Positions 1-7,816 of a stretch of DNA of 64,000 bases are shown here, piece after piece. Under the pieces are notes generated by a model that worked only from the letters and a program-made list of their open reading frames with translations, ran no database searches and was not told where the DNA came from. A program made the translations under genes and the position numbers. Origin of the DNA: Caldatribacterium sp051549785 (lineage in GTDB: Bacteria > Atribacterota > Atribacteria > Atribacterales > Caldatribacteriaceae); NCBI RefSeq assembly GCF_051549785.1, contig NZ_CP189974.1, forward strand, positions 620,001-684,000, written 5' to 3'. Position 1 is the stretch's first letter. Each line of letters opens with the position of its first letter.

Positions 1-877
1 GACGCAGGTACGGGAAGGATCGCTTCTCCCGCTTGATGTACCGTTCGACGACCTCGCCAACCAGGGAATCCGGCCCGCATTCAAAGGAGACGAGGTGCAC
101 AAAGCCCCGGACGTTCTGGTCTTCCTTTTTGAGGAACGAGAACGCCGTACCCACGATTTCGTTCGAGATGGTCCAGAAACTCGCCTTGGGAAGGATGGCG
201 AGGGCCTTCCGTACGGTCCTTTCGGGGACCATATCCGGGGTGACCACCGAGTATCCAAGGTCGTGGATTTTCCGTACGATGTTCATGTTGATGTAGCTAT
301 CGCCAAGGAGGTACGGGTGCCCCAAGAGCACAACCTGTTTTTCTCTTCGGGGGAGCATGGGACGATGGTCGATGAGATTTTCAGGAAGGAATCCTTCCTG
401 GAGCTTTCTCCGGTACTCCTGGTGGGCCTTTTCTGCCCGGTTCAGGGCCCGAACGATTTTCCGGTCATCCCGGGTGAATCGCCGCCCGATGGCCAGAAAC
501 CCTTCCCACCATCCCCGGATTCCCCGTTCCCGCATGTTGATTTCCTCGTCGATGATGGCTTCGCTTCTCACCTGAAAGAGATTCCGCACGAGATCAGGAA
601 GCCCCAGGATTTTGGGGCAGTTGTACTCGTTTTTACGAAAGCTCACCATCCGGGGGATGAAGAGGGCATCGACTTTCCCAAGAAGAGCGTACGCATGCCC
701 AAGGAAGACCTTCACGGGGAAGCAGATTTCCTCAACCCCGTACACAAGGCCGTGCTGGATGATGGCCTTGTTCGAGGGCGGGGAAACCACCACCTCCACC
801 CCGAGTTCCTCGAGGAACGTTTTCCAGAGCGCAAAAAAGCGGTAGAACAGCAAACCCCGGGGAATGCCGACACGCAT
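1..877 (-). CDS. Acyl-CoA dehydratase activase-related protein (DUF2229), partial
   Basis: The reading frame is open from an ATG at 877 to the window edge, so the 3' end is missing (about 292 codons seen). The start has a GGAGG ribosome binding site a few bases upstream. The protein opens with a short strand and IPRGLLFYR, then has conserved cysteines in EICFPVK and YNCPKILGLPD. This layout matches DUF2229, which forms the C-terminal part of large BadF/HgdC-type 2-hydroxyacyl-CoA dehydratase activators and also occurs alone. The cysteines probably belong to an iron-sulfur-binding fold. The family assignment comes from these recognisable motifs; substrate and partner are unknown. It is the first gene of a minus-strand run leaving the window, downstream of the M20 peptidase with a 31-base gap. 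Confidence 0.72.
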   Translation of the reverse strand, partial: MRVGIPRGLLFYRFFALWKTFLEELGVEVVVSPPSNKAIIQHGLVYGVEEICFPVKVFLGHAYALLGKVDALFIPRMVSFRKNEYNCPKILGLPDLVRNLFQVRSEAIIDEEINMRERGIRGWWEGFLAIGRRFTRDDRKIVRALNRAEKAHQEYRRKLQEGFLPENLIDHRPMLPRREKQVVLLGHPYLLGDSYINMNIVRKIHDLGYSVVTPDMVPERTVRKALAILPKASFWTISNEIVGTAFSFLKKEDQNVRGFVHLVSFECGPDSLVGEVVERYIKREKRSFPYLR

Positions 878-908
878 ACCTCTTCCTCCCAATGGTGACG
901 CTACTTTA

Positions 909-1958
909 TTATACCGTAGAACCAAGAAAAGACAAAAAGACTTCCCGGAGCCTCTCGAGTTCCGCGATGCTCACGCACTCTCTCTCTGAGTGAGCGAGGG
1001 CGAGATCCCCCGCGCCGAAGACCACGCTTGGAACCCCACGCATGGCAAGATACGTCGCGTCGGTCCAGGAGGGCATCCCCGCGTACACCACGCCCCTTGC
1101 GTCGACCTGTTCCAGGGCATTTCTGAGACGGACGACGACAGGGTTTTCGGGAGCAATGGAAAACGAGGGGTTCGTGTCGAGGAATACCACCTGTAGGGGG
1201 TACCGCCTGGTCAGGGCTAAGACTCGCTCTTTGACCTCCTCAACACCGTATGGAGGGGGGAAGGGAAGCGCGCACTCGAGCATACAGCGCTCCGGAACAA
1301 CGTAACTTGACTCGCCCCCCTCGATTTTCCCCAGCATCAGACGGAGGGGAGGGACGAAGAGGGGATGCTGAGCAAAGGAAGCCACGATATTCTCGCATTC
1401 CCGGGCCACCTCCATGGCCAGCGCGATGGCGTTCTGCGCCGCATGAGGGTACGCCCCGTGGCCACTCAGGCCTTCGACGAAGAACCGCACCTCCACGTCT
1501 CCGGCCAGGGCCACGCAGAGGCTGAAACTCGTAGGCTCAAGGACCAGAGCGCCCTCAAAGGGCCTGTGGGGTTCGAAATGCCAGGAACCTGCTCCTGTGG
1601 TTTCTTCCTCAGAGAAGAACACGAGCTCTGCGGGGCTTGTGGTACGCTGCACGGCATCAAGGAGCGCCGCAATTTGCCCCCGCGTGTCCAGGACTCCGGC
1701 ACCGAAGACAAAGCCATCCCGCACGGTGCAATCCCGCTTTCTTCCGGCGTAGTGCACGTCCACGTGGGTGGCTATGAGGAACGGCGAGGTCCCCCGCCGG
1801 GCGTAGAGGTTCCACTTCCCCGGGTCGTACTCCTGCCAGTGGAGGTCTTCGAACCCGCAGTCCTCAAGGAACGAGGCGATCCACTGGAGCACCGGGAATT
1901 CCTCACCGCTTCCTCCGCCCAAAAGAAGGAGCTTCTCCAGAATCTCGAGGAGATACAG
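909..1958 (-). CDS. M20 family metallopeptidase (ArgE/DapE/ACY1-like)
   Basis: A cytoplasmic zinc-dependent peptidase or deacylase of the M20 family. Recognisable metal-site motifs are HVDVH, a GAGVLDTRG segment and EEETTGAGS, followed by a lid domain and a C-terminal DATYLA/HSERE region, in the usual M20 order. The substrate (N-acyl amino acid or small peptide) cannot be read from the sequence. I extend the start to a CTG at 1958. The residues gained (ILEKLLLLGGGSGEE) align with the conserved M20 N-terminus, a stop lies just upstream in this frame, and a perfect AAGGAGGTG lies 7 bases before the CTG. The first conventional start, a TTG at 1922, would cut off this helix. The gene overlaps the 3' end of the upstream GNAT gene by 56 bases. 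Confidence 0.85.
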   Translation of the reverse strand: MYLLEILEKLLLLGGGSGEEFPVLQWIASFLEDCGFEDLHWQEYDPGKWNLYARRGTSPFLIATHVDVHYAGRKRDCTVRDGFVFGAGVLDTRGQIAALLDAVQRTTSPAELVFFSEEETTGAGSWHFEPHRPFEGALVLEPTSFSLCVALAGDVEVRFFVEGLSGHGAYPHAAQNAIALAMEVARECENIVASFAQHPLFVPPLRLMLGKIEGGESSYVVPERCMLECALPFPPPYGVEEVKERVLALTRRYPLQVVFLDTNPSFSIAPENPVVVRLRNALEQVDARGVVYAGMPSWTDATYLAMRGVPSVVFGAGDLALAHSERECVSIAELERLREVFLSFLGSTV

Positions 1959-2436
1959 AGACCGTCACCTCCTTCACCATGCGGACCCACTTCCCGTACT
2001 GGCCGGATTTCTGGAAGCCCCGCCGGAGGTAAAACTGAATGGCGCTGTCGTTTTTCTCTCCCACCCACAGGCCAATCTTCGTCCTCCCGGATCTCTCGAG
2101 GTACTCCAGGGCATGGGTGAACAGGGCGCTACCAATGCCCCTTCCCTGGAAATCCGGGTCCACCACGAACTCGTGGACCTCCCCGAAGAGTTCCCCGTCC
2201 TCCCACCACCGGGAATGCACGCCGATGAATCCGGCAATGCGTTCCCCAAGGCGGGCCACGAAAAACCCCTTTGGGTCCCCCCGCCACAGCCAGCGGATGT
2301 ACCCTTCAATGCGCTGGGGGAGATGGTACCCGTATTCGGGAAGCACAGCATAGGCTCGCTGGTAGAGGGAGACGAGTGCCGGCATCGCTTCCTCGAGTTC
2401 TTTTTCCGTGAGGGTCGTGATGCAGAGCTCCTCCAT
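1903..2436 (-). CDS. GNAT family N-acetyltransferase
   Basis: A 177-residue acetyl-CoA-dependent N-acyltransferase. Motif A is visible as VDPDFQGRGIGSALF (the Q/R-x-x-G-x-G acetyl-CoA loop), preceded by the beta-strand EVHEFVV and followed by the motif B pattern AIQFYLRRGF near the C-terminus. The substrate cannot be deduced. An in-frame TTG two codons earlier (2442) is possible; I prefer ATG at 2436. The ribosome binding site is weak (GGTGATG). The last 20 residues run past the GNAT fold and coincide with the start region of the overlapping M20 gene, which suggests translational coupling. Confidence 0.82.
   Translation of the reverse strand: MEELCITTLTEKELEEAMPALVSLYQRAYAVLPEYGYHLPQRIEGYIRWLWRGDPKGFFVARLGERIAGFIGVHSRWWEDGELFGEVHEFVVDPDFQGRGIGSALFTHALEYLERSGRTKIGLWVGEKNDSAIQFYLRRGFQKSGQYGKWVRMVKEVTVSVSPRDSGEAPSFGRRKR
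1966..1974 (-). promoter_or_regulatory. Strong ribosome binding site for the M20 gene CTG start
   Basis: AAGGAGGTG on the minus strand lies inside the 3' end of the GNAT gene. The next possible start in the M20 frame is CTG at 1958, at ideal distance; no ATG, GTG or TTG lies within range. This is the evidence for a non-canonical CTG start. Confidence 0.6.
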
Positions 2437-2454
2437 AAACAATCCACATCACCA

Positions 2455-3637
2455 TTATAGAAAGCCTGCCCGAAAAAGTACACACCCATTTTCATCGGGG
2501 TTCAGGCGTTTAAAGATCTTTCGGGCGATTTCGCTTTCGAGGGCAAAGAGGTACGCCTCAAGGGGTTCTCTGTGGTGGGCAAAAAGGAGCGGAGCTGCAT
2601 TCCACACCGCATTGCGAAAGGATGGTCTCTCCAGGATGCCGGGGAGTTCCCGGTCGAGCACAGCTTCAAGGGCAAAGGACACCCCGGATGCCTCGAGGGC
2701 TTCTTCAAGAAGGCGGCGGAAAAGGTCGGGGTCTTCCGGGGCAATGACCTTAAGGAGCACAGGGAATCCTGGATGCGCCGAGAGGAGGTAAAGCGCTCTC
2801 CAGTCTTCCGGGAAAGAAGGTAGGGATTCCGGGTCGCGACAGGAAAACCCAGACGGTAGCCACCGATGGCACGGGCAAGGAGGATATGGAAGGAAGGATC
2901 GGAGTCCCCTTCTGGAACCCCCGGGAGTAGCACATGGAAGTCCACTCCCCGGCGGTGGAGTTCCTCGGCAAGGAAAAAGTGCGCTTCAAGAGGGAGTTTT
3001 TCGAAGGATACGCCAAGGTCAAAGGGAATGTCCTGGCTTTCGAGGAACGCGAAACCCTCCTCCAAGATGTCAAGAAGCGGCAAATAGGCACAAAGCATTC
3101 GCAGGCAGTGCTCTTCAGGGAAGGAGAGCACGGAATCCCGGGAGAAACGAAAGCCCCGGTCACGGTAACGCTTCCAGGCCTCTTTTTCCCGGGAAGAAAG
3201 ACGGAAGAAAGCCTCTTTGAGCCGTGCTCTTTCCCAGGTGAACACCTCTTTCCTTACGTGTCCTTCGCCCTCGAGGACGTACACCGTGTACCCCAGAGAC
3301 GACGTTTCTTTGAAGGACTGCCAGGCTTTCCTCCACCGTACCCCAGGGGACTTCCCCGCGGAGCGTTGTGGGGGTGATTTCCGGGATGTCACTCCGCAGG
3401 CAAAGGGCATGACCCAGGGTGAAGGGGAAAACGGAGGGTCTTTTCCTCTGAAAGCCCAGGGTCACGAGCTTCCCTTCAAAGGGAGGTTCTTCCAGGGAGA
3501 GGACACCGAAGTACTGAGCCTCCCGGGATTTAAGGGGGAAGCACCCGGTCTTTTCCGGAGAACACAAAAGAAAGACAGAGTTCCTGTTCCAGACGTTCGG
3601 CAATCTGGCGAACGCTCTACCCTATTCCTCAACCATC
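2455..3637 (-). pseudogene. Frameshifted gene of unknown family
   Basis: Protein-like sequence runs through this interval but switches frame repeatedly. From upstream: a helix VRQIAERLEQEL (about 3575-3610) is in one frame. The stretch FGVLSLEEPPFEGKL to EESLAVLQ (about 3555-3310) is in a second. KETSSLGYTVYVLEGEGH to ATRNPYL (about 3310-2825) is in a third. PEDWRALYLLSAHPGF to the end at 2455 returns to the second. At least three single-base shifts are needed, two of which compensate each other, and no intact start is visible. Each segment has natural, charged helical composition, so the decay looks recent. I do not recognise the family. It lies between the ACT and GNAT genes on the same strand. 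Sequencing error is an alternative explanation. Confidence 0.6.
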
Positions 3638-4054
3638 CTAAAAGGTGAGGTGCTCTATGACCGGAATACCTTTCTCTTCGAGGATGTTCTTTGCCGTTTC
3701 GAGATCCTCCACCCGCAGCACGACGTAGGCCCGGTCGCCTTTTGGCGAAACAAAGGCGTAGAGGTACTCGATGGAGATTCCGGCCTGCGTCAAGACTTCG
3801 ACGACGTCGCAGAGCCCTCCGGGACGGTCCTCCACCCCTACGGCAAGGACCTCAGTGAGCGTGGCGGCAAAATTTTCCTCCTTGAGCCTGGTGACAAGGT
3901 CCTCGGGGTGCTCCACGATGAAACGCAGAACGCCGAACTCCGCCGTATCGGCTAAAGACAGGGCTCGAAGGTTGACATTCCACTCCTTGAGTTTTTTGAG
4001 CACCGCGTAGAGACTTCCCGGCCTGTTCTCGAGGAACACGGAAATCTGCTTCAT
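3638..4054 (-). CDS. Tandem ACT-domain protein
   Basis: A 138-residue protein made of two ACT domains. The first begins MKQISVFLENRPGSLYAVL and the second around residue 70 with GVEDRPGGLCDVV; both show the RPG loop typical of amino-acid-binding ACT modules. Its ATG overlaps the TGA of the phenylacetate-CoA ligase gene (ATGA at 4054-4051), so the two are translationally coupled. ACT/PaaK pairs of this kind are common in anaerobic bacteria and archaea, where the ACT protein is presumed to sense an aromatic amino acid or modulate the ligase. That role is inferred from context. Confidence 0.88.
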   Translation of the reverse strand: MKQISVFLENRPGSLYAVLKKLKEWNVNLRALSLADTAEFGVLRFIVEHPEDLVTRLKEENFAATLTEVLAVGVEDRPGGLCDVVEVLTQAGISIEYLYAFVSPKGDRAYVVLRVEDLETAKNILEEKGIPVIEHLTF

Positions 4055-5370
4055 ACCATCCCCTCTTTTTTCCGCAGATCCACGACCCGTCTGGCTTTCC
4101 CTTCGCTTCGGGCCAGGGATTTGGGTTCTAAGAGTTTCACCTCACAGTGGACGTTGAGCTCGGCCTTGAGACGTTCCTCAATCTGCTTTTTGAGACGTTC
4201 CAGGACTTTTACTTCGTCGGAGAAGAACTGGGGTGCCACCTCTACCTGGACCTCGAGAAGATCGAGGTAGTTCTCCCGCTTGACCACAATCTGGTAGTGG
4301 GGCTCAACACCGTCAAAGCTCAGAAGGACGCTCTCGATCTGCGATGGGTACACATTCACCCCCCGGACGATGAGCATATCGTCGGTGCGGGATGCCACCC
4401 GCTTCATGCGCACGAGCGTCCGGCCGCAGGCGCACGGCTCGTACATGAGGGCAGAGAGGTCTCCAGTGCGGTAGCGAATGACGGGGGTACCCTCCTTGGT
4501 GAGGGTGGTGAAGACGAGTTCTCCCACCTCCCCGGGGGGCAGGACCTTTCCCGTCTGGGGGTCGATGACTTCGGGAAGGAAGTGGTCTTCGGAGATGTGG
4601 AGACCACACCGCGCCTCACACTCAAAGGCCACTCCAGGCCCGATGACCTCGCTGAGCCCGTAGATGTCACAAGCCCTGATGGGGAGTTTCCGCTCGATTT
4701 CCACCCGCATTTCTTCCGACCAGGGTTCAGCCCCAAAAATCCCGAGGCGGAGCTTCGTTTTCCCCCACTCAACACCGTTTTCCCGGGCGACTTCGGCGAG
4801 GTAGAGGGCATAAGAAGGAGTGCAGCAGAGCACTGAAACCCCGAAATCCCGCATGATTTGGATTTGTCGAAGGGTATTCCCGGTGGACATGGGGACAACG
4901 GTGGCGCCGAGTTTCTCCGCCCCATAGTGAACGCCAAGGCCCCCTGTGAAAAGGCCGTACCCGAAGGCCACCTGGATGACGTCTTCCGCTGTGACCCCAC
5001 AGCCACACAGCGTCCGGGCCATGAGCTCGGCCCAGGTGTCGACGTCCTTTCTGGTGTAGCCGACGACCGTTGCCGTCCCAGTGGTTCCGGATGAGGAGTG
5101 GATGCGGACGATGTTCCGCATGGGTTCGGCAATGGCCCCGAAGGGATACGCCCGCCGGAGGTCGTCCTTCGTTGTAAAGGGGAGAGACTGAAGGTCCTCA
5201 AGGGAGCGGATGTCGTACACGTTCACCCCAGCGTCCTCGAGCTTTTTCCGGTAGTACGGGAGGCTGTGGTATGCCCGGATGAGGACCTTTTTGAGGCGGT
5301 TGAGCTGGATTTTCTCCATCTCCTCTCGGGGCAAAAGTTCGAAATATTCATCCCAGAACGTAGGCGTCAC
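4051..5370 (-). CDS. paaK: Phenylacetate-CoA ligase (PaaK family)
   Basis: A 439-residue ANL-superfamily adenylate-forming enzyme that activates phenylacetate or a related aryl acid to its CoA thioester with ATP. Visible motifs: the phosphate loop SSGTTGTATVV, IYGLSEVIGPGVAFEC, the RTGDLSAL strand and the C-terminal RGVNVYPSQIE region, plus a CACGRT cysteine pair typical of PaaK. The frame stays open far upstream, but the family N-terminus (FWDEYFELLPREEM) fits a GTG at 5370, with AAGGA five bases upstream. Partnered with the ACT protein, it probably serves fermentative aromatic amino acid breakdown (arylacetate and indolylacetate) together with 2-oxoacid oxidoreductases encoded elsewhere; this is inference. 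It diverges from ilvE across a 75-base intergenic region. Confidence 0.9.
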   Translation of the reverse strand: MTPTFWDEYFELLPREEMEKIQLNRLKKVLIRAYHSLPYYRKKLEDAGVNVYDIRSLEDLQSLPFTTKDDLRRAYPFGAIAEPMRNIVRIHSSSGTTGTATVVGYTRKDVDTWAELMARTLCGCGVTAEDVIQVAFGYGLFTGGLGVHYGAEKLGATVVPMSTGNTLRQIQIMRDFGVSVLCCTPSYALYLAEVARENGVEWGKTKLRLGIFGAEPWSEEMRVEIERKLPIRACDIYGLSEVIGPGVAFECEARCGLHISEDHFLPEVIDPQTGKVLPPGEVGELVFTTLTKEGTPVIRYRTGDLSALMYEPCACGRTLVRMKRVASRTDDMLIVRGVNVYPSQIESVLLSFDGVEPHYQIVVKRENYLDLLEVQVEVAPQFFSDEVKVLERLKKQIEERLKAELNVHCEVKLLEPKSLARSEGKARRVVDLRKKEGMV

Positions 5371-5445
5371 CCCCTTCCTTTTTTCACTGTGTACAATACA
5401 ATAAAGACAGCGAAAAGGGAAGAGGAGAAAGGCAGGAGTGGGAAG

Positions 5446-6363
5446 ATGCAAGAGCTCCGACTCATCTGGAGAAACGGGAAACTCGTGGACTGGAAGGAAG
5501 CAACAACCCACGTTTTGACCCATGCGCTCCATTATGGGACGGCAGTCTTTGAGGGCATTCGCTGCTACAAAACACAGAAAGGCCCGGCCATCTTTCGCCT
5601 CAAAGAACACGTACGACGTCTCTTCGACTCTGCCCACATTATTAAAATGACCATTCCTTACACCCCTCAGGAAATCGAAGAGGCCGTCGTGGCAACCGTG
5701 CGGGCAAACGAAGTCGAGGAGTGCTATATCCGCCCGGTCGTTTTCCGGGGGTATGGCGAGATGGGGGTAGACCCAAGCCGCTGCGAGGTGGACTGCGCCA
5801 TTGCTGCCTGGTGCTGGGGAGCCTATATGGGGGATAAGGCCCTGAAGGAAGGGATTCGAGCCAAGATTTCCTCCTACGTCCGCATTTACGTCAACTCCGG
5901 TTCCCCCCGGGCCAAAACGAGTGCGAACTACCTCAATTCTGCCCTGGCGAAACTCGAGGCCAAAGAGCTCGGGTACGACGAGGCCATTCTCCTTGACGCC
6001 CATGGCTTTGTGGCGGAAGGAAGTGGGGAAAACATCTTCTACGTGAAGGACGGCGTCCTTTACACGCCGCACCCCTACTCCATCCTCCTTGGGATCACGC
6101 GCGACACGGTCATGCGCCTTGCTGGAGACCTTGGCATTCCCGTGCGGGAAACCCTCTGCACCCGGGATGACCTCTACCTTGCGGATGAGGCCTTCTTCAC
6201 GGGTACTGCGGCGGAAATCACGCCCATTGTGGAGATTGACGGACGGAGGATTGGCGAGGGGAAGCCTGGGCCCGTCACCCGGAGACTCCAAGAGGTGTTC
6301 TTCCGGGTGGTCCGTGGGGAGGAAGAAAGGTATGAACACTGGTTGACCTATGTCAACCCGTAG
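5446..6363 (+). CDS. ilvE: Branched-chain amino acid aminotransferase
   Basis: A 305-residue PLP fold-type IV (class IV) aminotransferase, which interconverts leucine, isoleucine and valine with their 2-oxo acids. The catalytic lysine is in RAKTSANYLNSALA. Other family signatures are LTHALHYGTAVFEGIR near residue 25-40, EGSGENIFYV, and FFTGTAAEITPI at the C-terminal phosphate-binding turn. The frame is open further upstream, but ATG 5446 matches the family length and has AGGAG seven bases before it. It is first in a plus-strand run with a small membrane protein 15 bases downstream. Beside paaK, it may supply 2-oxo acids for fermentative amino acid metabolism. Confidence 0.92.
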   Translation: MQELRLIWRNGKLVDWKEATTHVLTHALHYGTAVFEGIRCYKTQKGPAIFRLKEHVRRLFDSAHIIKMTIPYTPQEIEEAVVATVRANEVEECYIRPVVFRGYGEMGVDPSRCEVDCAIAAWCWGAYMGDKALKEGIRAKISSYVRIYVNSGSPRAKTSANYLNSALAKLEAKELGYDEAILLDAHGFVAEGSGENIFYVKDGVLYTPHPYSILLGITRDTVMRLAGDLGIPVRETLCTRDDLYLADEAFFTGTAAEITPIVEIDGRRIGEGKPGPVTRRLQEVFFRVVRGEEERYEHWLTYVNP

Positions 6364-6378
6364 AGAGGAGGAAGGAAT

Positions 6379-6660
6379 ATGTGCTACGTGGGACCGCTTT
6401 CGGGAGCCATCATCACCTCGATTCTCTGGAAGCGGACAAAAAGCCTCAGGATGTTCTGGCTCAACCTGCTCTTCTGGGGAGGGGCACTCTTTGGGGTCAT
6501 CGACCACCTTTTGAACGGTGAGCTCTTCCTCATTTCGGAGGACGTCTCCCGGGACCTTCTCATCGGTGGCGTGATCACCGGCGCCATCCTTGCTGCATGG
6601 GGTGGCGTGCTGTACCTTATCCGGAAGCGTCCTGAGCTTTTGAAGACCCTCTCATCCTAA
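6379..6660 (+). CDS. Small hypothetical membrane protein
   Basis: A 93-residue protein with two or three likely membrane segments: FWLNLLFWGGALFGVIDHLL (about 31-50) and LLIGGVITGAILAAWGGVLYLI (about 62-83), ending in a basic tail. The start has AGAGGAGGAAGG just upstream. It lies 15 bases behind ilvE and before a stem-loop terminator, so it is probably cotranscribed with ilvE. I do not recognise a family. Confidence 0.65.
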   Translation: MCYVGPLSGAIITSILWKRTKSLRMFWLNLLFWGGALFGVIDHLLNGELFLISEDVSRDLLIGGVITGAILAAWGGVLYLIRKRPELLKTLSS

Positions 6661-6666
6661 GACGTT

Positions 6667-6701
6667 CTGCCCCGGGGTTCCGGGGCAGGCAAATCCCTTT
6701 T
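6667..6701 (+). terminator. Stem-loop terminator after the ilvE pair
   Basis: CTGCCCCGG (6667-6675) and CCGGGGCAG (6680-6688) form a perfect 9-bp stem with a GGTT loop. An interrupted T run follows (AAATCCCTTTT). It lies directly after the small membrane protein gene. Confidence 0.6.
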
Positions 6702-6704
6702 GCC

Positions 6705-7811
6705 GTGGCCTTTCTCCTTTTTCTCTTCCACTTCTTCGTCGACTGGGCGAGTTCTTTTCCAGCACCGCTTGGCCCGTATTTTGTGGAGCACTACCAATTG
6801 AGCACAAGGACAGTATCCATGGCCATCACGGCTTTAGGGTTCCTTGGATCGCTCACCCAGCCTCTCTTTGCTCTTTGGACCGGGAGGATGGGAAACCACC
6901 TCCTGAGCCTCTATCTCTCCCTTTCCGGCGTTGCCCTGGCGCTTTCGCTCTTTGCTTTGCCGCTCTCTTTTGTCTTGCTTTTCGGCGCCTTTCTTTTGCT
7001 TTTCCTCGCGAATGCCTCTTTCCATCCCGTGGGGGCGGCGCTTTCGGGGATGCGGGGGAACGCCTCTGGGGTGGCGCTCTTCACCGCCGGGGGCATTGCG
7101 GGAGGAGCCGTGGGGCCGCTTTTCATCACCTGGTTTGCCTCTCGCTTCCCCCTTTCTGCTATCGTCTGGGTGGTTCTTTTGCTCTGGGGGCTTTTGAGTT
7201 TTGGTTTCTGGAGGTTTCGGGGAATCAGCCTCCGTGTTCCCCATGCAGAGTTTTCCTGGCGCCTTTTCCGGGTGCTCTTTTCAGTGTTCCTCCTTGTGGG
7301 CATTCGCACCTTCTTTACGTCCCTCTTCCACACCTTCCTCCCCCTCTACGTGGCGACCTTTACGTCTTTTGTCCTTGGAGGAATGCTTCTGTCCTTTGGG
7401 GTGCTCGTGGGGTTTTTCGCCAACTTCCTCGGTGTGCGTCTTGCCCAGGTTTTCCCCATCTGGGTGGTGAACTTTCTCTCCTTCATCGGTCTTGGGGTGG
7501 GGCTCTTCTTCCTTCCGGAGATGCGGAGTATCCCTGGGCTTTTCCTCCTCTCACTCAGCGCTGACTTTTCGGCCTTCCTCACCATGAGTGTCAACGTCTA
7601 CGAGGCTCAGGAAATCCTTCCGGAACACCGGGTTTTTGCTTCTTCAGTGGCTATGGGACTTGCCTGGTCTTTTGGGAATCTCCTGAGTTTCCTTTTTGCC
7701 AGTGCTTTTGGGGATAGCGTTGCGTTCGTGCTCAGGGCGGTCGGTGTCCTGGGGATGGTGGTGGCCCTCTTCCTTCTTTTTGTGCGTCCTCTCCGCGCAG
7801 AAAAGGGGTGA
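6705..7811 (+). CDS. MFS transporter
   Basis: A 368-residue polytopic membrane protein with about twelve hydrophobic segments, in two six-helix halves separated by a basic loop near FRGISLRVPHAEF. Conserved features include the FLFHFFVDWASSFPAPLGPY first helix and the ANASFHPVGAALSGMRG segment. These resemble the fosmidomycin-resistance (Fsr)-like branch of the major facilitator superfamily. The substrate is unknown. The GTG start at 6705 lacks a clear ribosome binding site. The stop overlaps the ribosome binding site of the downstream glycoside hydrolase gene, so this could be an uptake/hydrolysis pair, though that is inference. Confidence 0.8.
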   Translation: MAFLLFLFHFFVDWASSFPAPLGPYFVEHYQLSTRTVSMAITALGFLGSLTQPLFALWTGRMGNHLLSLYLSLSGVALALSLFALPLSFVLLFGAFLLLFLANASFHPVGAALSGMRGNASGVALFTAGGIAGGAVGPLFITWFASRFPLSAIVWVVLLLWGLLSFGFWRFRGISLRVPHAEFSWRLFRVLFSVFLLVGIRTFFTSLFHTFLPLYVATFTSFVLGGMLLSFGVLVGFFANFLGVRLAQVFPIWVVNFLSFIGLGVGLFFLPEMRSIPGLFLLSLSADFSAFLTMSVNVYEAQEILPEHRVFASSVAMGLAWSFGNLLSFLFASAFGDSVAFVLRAVGVLGMVVALFLLFVRPLRAEKG

Positions 7812-7816
7812 CAGGG

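Noticed and set aside
95..898. Long plus-strand open frame of 267 codons
   Set aside because: It is the complement of the DUF2229 gene; its composition (many Pro, His, Phe) is that of an antisense frame, while the minus strand shows family motifs and a ribosome binding site.
5371..5445. Paired divergent promoters between paaK and ilvE
   Set aside because: TACAAT-like -10 boxes exist on both strands but no acceptable -35 boxes at the right spacing, so I do not list them.
5371..6507. Upstream extension of the phenylacetate-CoA ligase frame to 6507
   Set aside because: The stretch is the complement of ilvE and has no similarity to PaaK; the family N-terminus fits GTG 5370.
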